NCBI GenBank assembly: GCA_037974335.1
Contig: CM075724.1
Coordinates: 63,204,470 to 63,268,469 of the forward strand
Direction of reading: 5' to 3'
From: Prionace glauca
Taxonomy: Eukaryota; Chordata; Chondrichthyes; Carcharhiniformes; Carcharhinidae
DNA: 64,000 bases
Shown here: positions 22,823 through 33,987 of the stretch, piece after piece
Layout of the letters: the number at the start of each line of letters is the position of its first letter
How positions within the stretch are numbered: position 1 is the stretch's first letter
Position numbers and translations under genes: made by a program
Notes under the pieces: generated by a model
Told to the model about the DNA's origin: nothing
Seen by the model: the letters and a program-made list of their open reading frames with translations, nothing else
The model's database searches: none

Positions 22823-24080
22823 GTAAGTTTGGAAACTTTTACTGCAGCGAATGGGGGGAAATGCTCCAAACTGTAACTATTTATTAGATATGAAGGGGCA
22901 ATTGTTTAAACTTGACTATGCGAGGTGAGTGTGGACTTAATCGCGATGTCACATCAATGAAAATGAATTAAAATAATCAAGATAGTCGATGAAGAAGGGA
23001 GAATATGTCCCTGAAAAGGTCTGAAACGGGAAGTTGATGCGCGAAATGTTCGAAAGTGAAAGCTTATTTCTCACCAAATTCTTGCCAAATGAACTGAACT
23101 TACAAATGAAATTGTTTTAGTATAGTCATTTTTAATTTGGACAGTTCCTCTGTGCAATTTTAGCCAACATCGTTTGAGGGCATTTCCCCCACAATCCAGA
23201 TACTTTTGACCATTACTAGCCTATTTCTCTTTCATCCAAACATTAAACTTCGGAAACATCTTCTTTCACCTGGTTTTACTTCATTTCCTGAATTCGTTCG
23301 TTCTTTAAATTTTTGGAAATGCTGAAGCATGAAGAATTGTTTCTAATGCTCCTCTGGTGACAATTTCGGTTTGGGGCCTTTACTCCAATAAACTATTGTT
23401 CATTACACTATGGGTGGAAACTTTATAAGTAAGGGAATAACAATGCAAGTATAGAGCCTTTGGTACATGGTGCCTGTATTGGTGACAGCGTGTCTGCCAT
23501 GCCAGAAACGACCCGACCTACCAGGGTGAATATCAGAAAACCTAAACTATGTGCCGTCATGATTAAGTTAGCCGATCACAGACTGATCACCAGCGAGCTT
23601 TATTTTCATCGATGAGAATGGTGTTAGGTGCCCAACTTATAGTGTCCCAAGTTATTATTATAAAGGTGCACTTCTGTGGTTTTTCTACCGAGCCAAATAG
23701 ATGTTGGATTTTTTTTGCATTGTTTATTGGCATTGCTCATAAACTACCAAAGAGAACAGAGTATACACATTCTGATTGAAAATGTACATCATTGTCCTAT
23801 GAGATTTGAAGAAAAGCCAATCGCCAAAACAACCGAGCAAGAGGACTCTCTCCCAAAATGGAATCTGCTATGTTCACACGTTCACTTGATTCTCAGTTTG
23901 GGGGTTGCATTTTAAGGCTATTGTCTTACGTTAATTCACGCTGGCAATATAATATCGGGCCCCAAGTTTAGAGTAGCAATTTTATGGATCCTTTCATTTT
24001 TCGAAGCCAATGTTATTTGCTTCCATTCGACAATGCTGATATAAACAATTGTATGTGTATATTTTAATATTGCATTATAG
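22823..24080 (+). other. C1-transmembrane intron of gene B
   Basis: Aligns with 1159-2450 of gene A over its length, at 1258 against 1292 bp. No inserted repeat. Confidence 0.7.
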
Positions 24081-24174
24081 AGGACATTTTCCGCACTGTG
24101 ATGATTCCACGGCATGTTCTCGGTTTTTTGATAATTCTTTGACTGCTGGGCATTATTGTGAATTTCAATTGAAG
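24081..24174 (+). pseudogene. SIRP-like gene B, transmembrane exon with in-frame stop
   Basis: Homologous to 2451-2547 with one codon fewer. The acceptor is 'cattatag' and the donor 'GAAG/gtaaga'. Joined in phase 1 it reads EDIFRTVMIPRHVLGFLIIL and then TGA at 24140-24142, where gene A has GGA (Gly). The shared terminal TGA lies at 24170-24172. The membrane segment is cut to about eight hydrophobic residues (VLGFLIIL). The predicted 239-residue product would be secreted, poorly anchored, or not made if the message is degraded. All upstream exons are open, so the lesion may be recent or the product soluble. Confidence 0.72.
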
Positions 24175-25299
24175 GTAAGAGAACGCCATCTTAATTCTGT
24201 AAATCACGTTGAAAGTATATACAGAGACAACATTGGTGTGTTCGAAATGGCCAAGTCAAGTAATAAATTCCGAACGTCCATTTTGAGTTTTGGCTCAGTT
24301 TTAACTGTTTTTATCATAAAAGGGTTTGGCTTCAACCTCTCACTTGAGAAAAATGAGCACAAAATATTTGAGAGCGGCACTGCTGGAAGTTTGGTCTTCG
24401 TTCAATCGTTTAAATAGGGTACCCTGTACTCTGTCCGGTCGCCGCAATGACCTCATGAGACATTTTCGTAACTGGGTATCGTAATGCTCGCTGATCTCCT
24501 GATCAGTATTTGGCATTTAATCTTCTTCACTGAAACCGACACCCTGAATAAAGATCTGGAGACGAATGTAATGTTAATTTCCATCCAGCTCTCTCTGAAA
24601 ACAGAGGTAGTGTCATCTTTTCCAGAGGATATCCAAACACACATTTTCTAATGTGTTTGTCTCCGTGAGATGCCCAAGCGTTGCATACGTCCTTATTCAG
24701 AGTGAAAGGATAATTATATACGTATGCGAGCTGTGGCTGGATACCAAAGCCTTTTGCTTAACATTAAGGCGCCGCATCAAGCCCATGATTGAGTGCAATG
24801 CCTTATCCTGTCAGGTTGGACTTTCGTTGCCTCTCTTCTGGGGACCATGAATTGGAAACAATTGAGATATGAATTTAGTTTTTGGAGCACGAAAAGGAAG
24901 AATTCTGGTTTTCCGGGTTCACTCTGCGCAGTGGATTTCTAACTTTATGGAGTAAAAAAAAATAAAACATAAATCGCTGCATACCAGTGAGTGCGGACAG
25001 TTTGAATAGGTCACCTCAGATTTATAACTGTATTTGTTGTAGAGCTGTATTTGTGTTTAAATGTTATTCTGTATCTAAAGAGTGAAAATCCGCCTTTGGT
25101 AATCAGGGCTTCACGTTTATCTTATCTCTTAAAGAGATGTAACACATAATTACAAACAACACGCGCACACACAAACACAAGGATCAAACAGTATTGACAA
25201 ATTAAACTGAAAACATAAATGCAAGTTGAGGAAGGTAATGGTTTAGTAATATTGGAAATAATGATTTGTTTTCTAAAGTAAACTTGCCCAGGCCCTGAT
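24175..25299 (+). other. Downstream region of gene B
   Basis: Aligns with 2548-4370 of gene A except that A carries the fold-back insertion. No exon is clear and no repeat recognised. Confidence 0.55.
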
Positions 25300-25830
25300 T
25301 GTATTTGTGGTATGGATATTTTAATAATTATCATTGAATCACAACGAGAGGATATTTTTGGAGACAGTTCCTTTAAGTTTGATATTGATCCAGTTCAACG
25401 TGCATTTGTGAGTCTGGCAATATATATGCCGTGCTGAATACACTTGCGGATCTTTGGATATTGAGGCTGACAGGATTAAGTGGGAACTGTGTGCGGATAT
25501 AAAATAGAAAAGAGTAACTAAAATAAAGTGCATTGTTTTGAAAACACTTTTCAATTTTGTTTTTAATAACCAGGTAAAGATCGGCTGATAATTTCCGCCT
25601 CTGTTCATAATTGCACAAGAGCACTGCCTTGCCCTTTGGGGATGAAGAACACGTGTTCACACACAAGCGAGAGAAGAAACACACGAAATAAGAAAGATGA
25701 AGAAGCCACAATCAAGATGGATGACGGGCGAGTGCACTGTCTTTCTGTAAGATTAGAATATGAAAATACAATTGTAGTTGGTCCTGTGCATAAAATCAGT
25801 TTAGTGCATTTCCTGTAATACAGCAACACC
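25300..25830 (+). other. Conserved 3' block of gene B, with a relic tail-exon-like start
   Basis: Matches 5965-6500. After 'ataaccag' the sequence at 25574 starts 'gtaaagatcggctg'. The first tail exon of gene C starts 'gtaaagacggacgtg' at 51683 (minus strand), which suggests a decayed equivalent. In phase 1 it stays open for about 80 codons to a TAA, but gene A has a stop at once in that phase. Confidence 0.4.
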
Positions 25831-26140
25831 AATGGCCTTGTCTGAAGGCTCATGTGGTATTGTTCGGTGGGATGGGGGGAAAGGGGAAGGGCGGCGCTGG
25901 CACATATCTTAACGTATAAATCTCGTTAATGGAAATTATTGTTTTCAATAAATTGAATTTTAATACAAATACGCATCAAAATACTTCCAGCAAGTAAAAC
26001 TTCCATACGTCTTTTTATCGAAGCCATTGGAAATGTTTGCGAGAATCCGTCCTGTTCATGTAATTTAAATCTGAGATATATTCCGGGACCATCAACAACA
26101 GTCCATGTTGGTTGTATTTCTATATCTGTCAACAGTCAGT
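25831..26140. other. No feature recognised; short G-rich run near 25870-25890
   Basis: No exon or repeat is identified between the gene B flank and the SINE tail. Confidence 0.4.
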
Positions 26141-26144
26141 AGGT

Positions 26145-26262
26145 GAAAACTGTAGCGGTTCAAGAAGGCAGCACAACACCATCTTCTCAGGGGTAATTAG
26201 GGATGGGCAATAAATGTTGGCCTAGACAACGACGCCAAGCCCATGAAGGAATTTTAAAAAAC
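26145..26262 (+). repeat. SINE-2 3' fragment
   Basis: Contains 'aattagggatgggcaataaa' followed by 'tgttggcctaga', the conserved 3' part of SINE-2 as at 61390-61440. The head is absent. Confidence 0.65.
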
Positions 26263-27075
26263 GAAGGATTGCTTTCAAAAAATGAAGCCACTTTTGCCCC
26301 AGATGACCTTTCCTTTGTGAGGCGGGGGTTGCGGGGGGAGGGGTTGAGGGGAGCTAACTGGTTGTGGTTTGACCTGAAGAACGTCGCGTCTCATGCAAAG
26401 GGCACAACTTAGGAGCCGGACCTTCATATAAACCTCAGCAGATATGAGAACTGAACCTGTGCGCTTAAAATCAGGAACTATCCATTCGCGACCCGAGCTA
26501 ACTATCTCCAAGCAGTAGCCGTGTTCTCCTGGGCGTTCAACTGACTGCAAAATATCTCGCTCTTATTTCAACTATGAACAAGACGATCTTCCAGTTAGCT
26601 GGTCCCAATCAGGCAGATCTTAAAATCAAATAACCAATCGAGACATCTTTCAGCATAAATTTCTGTTGTTACGACCTTCGACCCTAATTTAGTATTTGGT
26701 GGCCAAATTATGAACTTCACTTCAAATTTGGGCTTTTTAATGTGAAATGCTATCGGACGAACCGTGTACGTAATCATGGCACCAGATCAATGCAAATCTG
26801 TCAGTTTACTTTATCGTAAGCGCATACTCGGGCAAACTTTCACATAAAACAATCTATTTAATTAGACACATCTGTACAATCAAATACAAATTTTAAGTTG
26901 AGAAGTTTTCCATATTAATTACAATTGAATATGATGTATTTCAATTAATTTTAAAAGCATATAATCGCTGACACATGAGCCTTGAATCAATCAGTGAGAG
27001 ATCGGTATTAATGTACGTCGCACCGGAGAGGAATTGACCTCACCGGATCGCTCTTAGTTACCACTTAGTTAAACG
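26263..27075. other. No feature recognised; G-rich run 26320-26355
   Basis: No exon found. The guanine-rich stretch near 26320-26355 gives a minus-strand open frame of low complexity. Confidence 0.4.
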
Positions 27076-27079
27076 CGTT

Positions 27080-27200
27080 GGGACCGACTTTACCAATCGG
27101 AGCCGAAGGACTGGATCCGAGCCCGGAACCCTCTATGCAGCGCGCCCATTGCTTCTTGCTGGCTCCGATCCGCGCCGTGGGCGGAGCTTAGCGCTGCAAA
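27080..27200. repeat. GC-rich interspersed repeat, short copy
   Basis: The stretch around 'gtgggcggagcttagcgctg' also occurs at about 37890-37910 ('gtgggcggggcttagcgctg') with similar flanks ('gactttaccaatcgg' against 'gattttaccatctgg'). The class is unknown. Confidence 0.6.
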
Positions 27201-28650
27201 ACATTTTATCAGCAAAAGATTTGTCACCTGAGTGATTAGCAAAACATGTTAAGTATCGTTTAACATACTTCGGAGATGAAAACTCAATTTATCGCGATTC
27301 ACCTGTATATGGCTCCAAAACTACAACAGTATATTTAGCTCTTAACTGGCCTCTGAGTTGGCCTGCAAGTAGTTTACTTCTCTCTAAGGCCAACGAAAAA
27401 TGGAGAATAAATATCTGCGTCAGCGATGCCCACGTCAAAGAATAATTAAAGCAAATCAAAGTTTTTTTTTGCATTCTTAGCATTCTCATGCATTTCCAGA
27501 AAGAAAATATTTCTTTACTGTTTAAAATAACAAATTTATTAAAGTGTCTACATAACTCAATAACGTTACAATGGGAAAGCAGTTTTGCCGCTCTTTGAAC
27601 TGTCTTTAGCAGATATCGCAAAAAATTTGTCACAACATTATTGATCCACTTTATGGATCCGGCTTGTTTAATCAACATTATGCTGTCTTGCCTTTGTGAT
27701 GTAATATCCAAAGGCCTTTCGCATTTCTGCACTTCATTGACTGCTTTGCATCCTGAATTCTGTTTCTTTTTGAATTGTATCCTGAGATGTTATCAACATA
27801 TTCAACTGATGTTTTTCTTCATGGTTGTGAAGCTCTACTGTCCTCTGCATTGAATTCCCTTGTCATATAAATATCGAGGAAAGCAGAAGCATGGAAACTG
27901 GCTGAATATTATGAGCATGAAATGTATTTGAACTGCATTAATCCGGTTAGGTGTGAAAATGTAACTATATTGGTAAATTCTTATAATTTATCAAAGGCGA
28001 GGATTTAAATTTATATAAATGTTTTGGAAAATGGTAATTGTTTACTACTATTTATTTCACGAAAGGTCTTTATCTTGTTTCATGTCCATTAAAATATTGT
28101 TTTGATATGCATTTGGCACTTCTTGAGATGTCGGTGCAGGTGGTTAAAGAAAGACTGAAAATTACGTTGTACTTTCATCAACACACAGCTCTGTACTAAT
28201 GACATGCAAAACATATATTAATACAATTATCGGAGCATTGTTTTTGCGAGTTGGCATTTTATGTCTAAGGTGTTGAGATTGCACCGAACCGTACGCTATC
28301 TGTAACACTGACATGTAGTGAAAATCGACAGAACGAATTGTCAGTTACAATAGGCGCCCGAATTTCCGGACTTAACATTGACACATCAATATGTAGATTA
28401 ACTATGGTTGATGCGTTTTTTAGGTGATGAAGCATAACTTGTGAGAGCATTGAGAAAATTAACATGCTGTAGCGATGCGCAGCTTGTATTTTTCCTACAT
28501 TAACAATTGTTGTGAAATATGAACCATACAGGCAGGTTTATAAAACTAAATAAAGAGAATGCGCATAGGTTATCTCGCTGCAGTAGCGCTTGTTTAAATT
28601 TAGATGTTAATGATTGCGACATTAAAATGCACCCAGTTTTTCCTATCAAT
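27201..28650. other. No feature recognised
   Basis: Includes a 147-codon minus-strand open frame (27289-27732) without recognisable motifs, signal peptide or splice context. I do not call it a gene. Confidence 0.35.
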
Positions 28651-29075
28651 ATTGTTCCTGTGGAGCAGAGTCGAAAGGCAGCGATTTTTGGGCGAGTGAG
28701 GAGGCAGCAAAAAGGTATATTTTTCCGTTTATACCGTGTAACTTTTTATTTTAGTTTTAAAGTCGCGAGTTTCGGCGGTTTTTTTAGTTAGAAACCGGAA
28801 GTCGTCACTAGGGCGCTTGCCGGTACTTGTAGTTTTGTTTCGGGTTTAAAAAGCTCCAACCTCCGTGTCTCGGCCTCATTGTTCCTGTGGAGCAGAGTCG
28901 AGAGGCAGCGATTTTTGGGCGAATGAGGAGGCAGAAAAAGGGTATATTTTTCAGTTTATACTGTGTTAGTTTTTATTTTAGTTTTAAAATCGCGAGTTTC
29001 GGCGGTTTTTTTTAATTAGTTAGAGGCCGGAAGTCGTCACTAGGGCGCTTGCCGGTACTTGTAGTTTTTTTTCTC
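28651..29075 (+). promoter_or_regulatory. Tandem 227-bp units in LINE 5' UTR (likely promoter monomers)
   Basis: 'attgttcctgtggagcagag' begins at 28651 and again at 28878. The copies stay nearly identical to about 29072, where unit 2 leads into the rest of the 5' UTR. In other LINEs (mouse L1) repeated 5' monomers carry the internal promoter. That role here is inferred. Confidence 0.75.
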
Positions 29076-29230
29076 GGGCCCCTAACCCTATAACTTAGTG
29101 CAGAGAGGATACCCGATTCTCTACACTGGTAGAGAATCCCACCCTTCCACCTCCTCTAACCTAATTATAAGTGTGTGGGAAGTTTTTTTTTATATATATT
29201 TTCATTTTTCTGCTGGGAACTGATTCAGGG

Positions 29231-30150
29231 ATGGCAGTTCAGGCTGTAAGCTGCATCTCCTGTGGGATGTATGTAGTGAGGGAGTCCAGCAGTGTTTCAG
29301 GTAATTTTATTGTCGGAAGTGTGTAAGATTGCAGTTTCTGGAGGAGCGTGTAAAGGAGCTGGAGGTGGAATTAGAGGAGCTCCGCATAATCCGGAAAGTG
29401 GAGGAGGACATAGAAAGGAGTTATAAGGAGATAGTCATTCCTAGAAATCAGTCTTAGGTCACTGCCAGGAAGAGGGGAAAGAAGCAGTTGGGGGGTCAAT
29501 CCCCTGGGGCTGTTCCCCTCCAAAATAGGTTTTCGGTCCTGGAGGCTACAGTTGAGGAGGAATCAACTGGGGAGCCAAAGAGAGCAGGTCTCTGGGGGTG
29601 AGCCTATTGGGAAACCTCAGGTGATTAAGGGTAAGAGATTGGGCCTCGTGATTGGGGACTCCACAGTTAAGGGGACGGATAGGAGAGTCGGAGGTAAGGG
29701 TAGGGACTCAGGGCTGGTGTGTTGCCTACCAGGGGCTGGGGTCCGGGATGTATCGGACAGGGTATTCAGGACTCTTAGGGGAGAGGGAGATCAACCCCAA
29801 GTTATAGTTCATGTGGGGACACATGACACAGGGAAATTAAGGGAAGGGGATATTAAGCAAAGATTTATGGAGTTGGGGTGGAAACTAAAGGCTAAGTCTG
29901 GAAGAGTAGTTATATCCGGACTCTTGCCTGTGCCATGGGATAGTTTGGAGAGGAATAGAGAGAGGGAAAGTTTGAACTCGTGGCTGAGGGGATGGTGCAG
30001 GAGGGAGGGGTTCAGGTACTTAGCAATTGGGGCTCATTCTGGGGAAGGTGGGACCTCTATATGAGTGATGGTCTACACCTGAACCAGAGGGGAATCAATA
30101 TCCTGGGGGATATTGATTCCCCCAGGAATCAATATGCAAAGGCTATGCGG
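29231..30150 (+). pseudogene. LINE ORF1: zinc-finger/coiled-coil plus SGNH-esterase-like domain
   Basis: Starts MAVQAVSCISCGMYVV (Cys pair) followed in another frame by FYCRKCVRL (second Cys pair) and a leucine/glutamate-rich coiled coil (LEERVKELEVELEELR). The main open stretch (29552-30064) has LVIGDSTVKG, the Ser block of SGNH/GDSL hydrolases, and VIVHVGTHD. The catalytic Asp-His block 'SDGLHLNQRG' is present in a shifted frame at about 30063-30095. CR1-clade ORF1 proteins with this esterase domain are known. Breaks: shifts near 29310, 29595 and 30022, and a TAG near 29456, so ORF1 is not translatable as one protein. Confidence 0.75.
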
Positions 30151-30185
30151 GGAGGTTTAAACTGATTTGGAGGGGGGGTGGGATC

Positions 30186-33152
30186 TTGAGTAGAGGGGGT
30201 GAAAGTGAGGGGGGCACAGATGGGGAATGCAAGGCACGGCGTAGTGGGGGTGGGGTGGAGCAGGGTTTGAAATGCATGTACTTTAATACTTTAAAGGTAG
30301 GGGAGGACCGCAGGCAATATGGGAGGGAGGTTAGACAGGGGGTGGAGAAGGGAAATGCCCAGACTGAGGGGCTGAAGTGTATATATTTTAATGCAAGGAG
30401 TATAGTAAATAAGGTAGATGTGTTTAGGGCGTGAATAGCTGCTTGGGAATGTGCTGTGGTGGCAATTACAGAGACTTGGATGTCTCAGGGACAGGACTGG
30501 GTACTTCAGGTGCCAGGTTTCAGATGTTTCAGGAAGGACAGGGAGGCTGGCAGAAGAGGTGGTGGAGTGGCACTGTTAATCAGGGACAGTGTCATGGCTG
30601 CAGAGAAAGAGGATGCCGTGGAGGGACTTTCTACAGAGTCTCTGTGGGTGGAAGTTACGAACAGCAAAGGGTCGAAAACTTTGCTGGGTGTATTCTATAG
30701 GCCGCCCAATAGTGACAGGGAAGTTGAAGTGCAGATCGGGAACCAGATTCTGGAGAAATGTATTAAAAACAGAGTTGTCGTGATGGGAGACATCAATTTC
30801 CCAAACATCGACTGGAATATCCCTAGGGTAAGGGGTTTGGCTGGAGAGGATTTTGTTAGGTGTGTTCAGGAAGGTTTCCTGACACAGTATGTGGACAAGC
30901 CTACGAGGGGAGAGGCTGTACTTGACCTGGTACTGGCGAATGAACCAGGGCAGGTGATGGATCTCTCGGTAGGAGAGCATCTTGGGAATGGTGACCATAA
31001 TTCTATCTCCTTCACAATTGCATTGGAACGAGATAGGATCAGGCAGGCTAGGAAGGTGTTTGTCTGGAGTAAGGGGAGATACGAAGAAGTCAGGAAGTTA
31101 CTTGGACAAATAAACTGGAAGGAGGCGTTCTTAGGGAAAAGTACCGAAGGAAGGTGGCGGATATTCAAGGAATGTTTGTCTGGCGCTCTGAATGACAATG
31201 TTCCGATGAGACAAGAGGGTTTTGGTAGGTCGCGGGAACCGTGGTGCACGAAGGCTGTGTTGAACCTAGTCAGGAGGAAAAGGAAGGTGTACAAAAGGTT
31301 CAGGGAACTAGGAGAGGTTAAGGATCTTGAAGAGTATAAGGACTGTAGAAAGGAGGTTAAAAGGGAAATTAGGAGAGCCAGAAGGGGTCATGAGAAGACC
31401 TTGGCGGGTAAGATTAAGGAAAATCCCAAGGCCTTCTATAAATATGTGAAAGGTAAAAGGATGAGAAGGGAAAGGATAGGACCTATAAAAGGTGAAGGGG
31501 GAAAGGTCTGTGTGGAACCAGAAGAAATGGCGGAGGTGCTTAATGAGTACTTTGCCTCAGTATTCACAGTGGAAGCTGATCTGGGAGATCTTGCTATGGA
31601 CTTGCAGCAGATGGAAAAGATTGAGTACGTGGACATTAAGGAGGAGGATGTGTTAGAACGTTTGAATTCTATCAAAATAGATAAGTCGCCGGGACCAGAT
31701 GGGATGTACCCCAGGATACTGTGGGAGGCGAGGGAAGTGATTGCAGAGCCCCTGGCGATGATCTTTGCGTCGTCAATGGAGACGGGAGAGGTTCCAGAAG
31801 ATTGGAGGATTGCGGATGTAGTCCCTATTTTCAAGAAAGGGAACAGAGATAGCCCGGGAAATTACTGCCCGGTGAGTCTGACCTCAGTGGTTGGTAAGCT
31901 GATGGAGAGGCTTCTGAGAGACAAGATTTACGAGCATTTGGAGAGGTTTGACATGATCAGGAATAGTCAGCATGGATTTGTCAAGGGCAGGTCGTGCCTT
32001 ACGAGCCTAGTTGAGTTCTTCGATAATGTGACTGAACACATTGACGAAGGAAGTGCCGTGGACGTAGTGTACATGGACTTCAGCAAGGCGTTTGATAAGG
32101 TCCCCCATGCAAGACTTCTTGAGAAGGTGAGAGGGCATGGGATCCAAGGGCCTTTGGCCTTGTGGATCCAAAACTGGCTTGCCTGCAGAAGGCAGAGCGT
32201 GGTTGTGGATGGGTCTTTTTCGGAATGGAGGTCAGTCACCAGTGGGGTGCCCCAGGGATCTGTTCTGGGACCCTTGCTGTTTGTCATTTTCATAAATGAC
32301 CTGGATGAGGAAGTGGAGGGATGGGTTAGCAAGTTCGCTGATGACACTAAGGTCGGTGGTGTTGTGGATGGTCTGGAAAGATGTAAGAAGTTGCAGCAGG
32401 ACATAGATAGGATGCAGGAATGGGCGAAGAAGTGGCAGATGGACTTCAACGTGGATAAATGTGTAGTCGTCCATTTCGGCAGAACCAACGGGATGAACGA
32501 GTACACTATCAAGGGCAGGAGTCTTAGTAGCGTTGAAGAGCAGAAGGATCTCGGGGTCCGGGTCCACAGGACTCTTAAATCGGCCTCGCAGGTGGAGGAG
32601 GTGGTCAAGAAGGCGTATGGTGTACTGGCCTTCATTAATCGAGGGATTGAGTTTAGGAGTCGGGAGGTAATGCTGCAACTTTACAGGACCCTTGTCAGGC
32701 CTCATTTGGAGTACTTTGCGCAGTTCTGGTCGCCTGACTATAGGAAAGACGTAGAAGCTATTGAAAGGGTGCAGAGGAGATTTACAAGGATGTTGCCTGG
32801 ACTGGGAGGCATGCCTTATGAAGATAGGTTGAGGGAGCTGGGACTCTTTTCCCCAGAGAGGCGAAGGTTGAGAGGCGACCTGATAGAAGTTTATAAAATG
32901 TTGAGAGGAATAGATAGGGTGGACTCTCAGAGGCTATTTCCCCGGATTGAAATGGTCGCTACGAGAGGACACAGATTTAAGGTGCGGGGAGGGAAGTACA
33001 GAGGTGATGTTAGGGGTAAGTTTTTCACTCAGAGGGTGGTGAGTGAATGGAATCGGCTGCCGTCATCGGTGGTGGAGGCGAACTCGCTGGGGTCTTTTAA
33101 AAGACATCTGGATGAGTATATGGGGTTTAATGGGATTGGGGGTTATAGATAG
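30186..33152 (+). CDS. LINE ORF2: APE endonuclease and reverse transcriptase
   Basis: An apurinic-type endonuclease followed by reverse transcriptase. Endonuclease landmarks are IYFNARSIVNK, VAITETW, GVFYRPPNSD, GDIN (30786-30797) and GDHNS near 30990. RT landmarks are YMDFSKAFDKVPH, SGVPQGSVLGPLLF, FADDT (32334-32348) and the CR1 C-terminal segments LVRPHLEY and RRFTRML. The last 898 codons (30456-33152) are uninterrupted. The frame upstream back to about 30186 is the same but is cut by TGA at 30432-30434, at a place where related copies have Trp (FRAWIAAWE expected). One reversion-sized change therefore separates it from a full ORF2. Confidence 0.9.
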
Positions 33153-33244
33153 GTCTATAGATTGGTGGGGTTGATGTGATCGGCGCAACTCGAGGGCCGA
33201 AGGGCCTGTTTGTGCTGTAATGTTCTATGTTCTATGTTCTAATA

Positions 33245-33558
33245 CTTATAAGGCTACTGGTTCTGCTTACTTGCAGAAACAGACAATATTCATGTTAAAC
33301 GGAAATTCTATACGATGTTTTCCGTTGTAAACTTTTCTAACTCGCGAACAAATAGAAGCTTCATCCGGCTCGCCTGAAGAACATATGAACGGTTCCTAAT
33401 CTTTTATTTTATAATATTATGCTACATGTAGAAGTATGCTCTTAAATACATGTTGCTTGTTTATTTCTCTATACACATCTATTAGCACACATCCGCTAAA
33501 GTCGTGACATTTACCTTGGTGTAACGCACTGAAATGTCGTAATGCTAATCAAATTACA
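33245..33558. other. No feature recognised
   Basis: AT-rich sequence after the LINE tail, with no recognisable exon or repeat. Confidence 0.4.
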
Positions 33559-33559
33559 G

Positions 33560-33826
33560 GTAACTAGAATTGCAGGTAACTGGGAGCACAAGCATCAGAA
33601 ATTTCCTCTCCAAGTCACTCATCGTCCTGATTTGGAAATACATCGCCGTTCATTCACTGTCATTGTTTCAAAATCCTGGAGCTCCTTTCCTAACAGCACT
33701 CTGGGTATACTGAGACTCCAGTGGTTAACCATGACAACTCACTAACACCTTCTAAGGAGTCGTTGGCAATGGACAGTAAATGCTGGCCGAGACAGAGACA
33801 CCCAAAGCCCGTAGATAGATTTTTAT
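33560..33826 (+). repeat. SINE-2-type tail sequence
   Basis: Contains 'ggcaatggacagtaaatgct' and 'gagacacccaaagcccgtag', diverged forms of the SINE-2 3' end. The head was not identified. Confidence 0.5.
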
Positions 33827-33987
33827 CAATTCATAGAATTCCTACAGTGCAGAAGGAGGCCAAACGGCCCATCAAGTCTGCACCGACTCTCCGCCAGGGC
33901 ATCCCACAGACAGTAACCCAAGGTCAGAATCGAACACGGATCCAGGGCACTGTGAGGCAGCAATGTTAATCACTGTGCCAGCGTTCC
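33827..33987 (-). repeat. SINE-1 copy with internal deletion
   Basis: The 3' end ('ttcctacagtgcagaaggag', 33839-33858) and the tRNA-like head ('gcactgtgaggcagcaatgt' near 33946) are present, but most of the body is missing. Antisense orientation. Confidence 0.65.

Larger units (their letters stand above)
28651..33240 (+). mobile_element. Near full-length CR1-clade LINE
   Basis: About 4.6 kb. In order: two tandem units at the 5' end (28651-28877 and 28878-about 29075), an ORF1 region (29231-30150), ORF2 (about 30186-33152), a short 3' UTR and a 'ttctatg' tandem tail (to 33240). The 3' tail repeat and the EN-RT layout are those of CR1. Few breaks are visible: a TGA in the N-terminal part of ORF2 and several frame breaks in ORF1. 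This is one of the youngest insertions in the window. Confidence 0.9.

Noticed and set aside
27289-27732. 147-codon minus-strand open frame
   Set aside because: No recognisable domain, signal peptide or splice context, and composition typical of chance open frames.
30576-32705. Several 130-220 codon frames antisense to the LINE ORF2
   Set aside because: Shadows of the coding frame in GC-balanced LINE sequence. They carry no motifs of their own.
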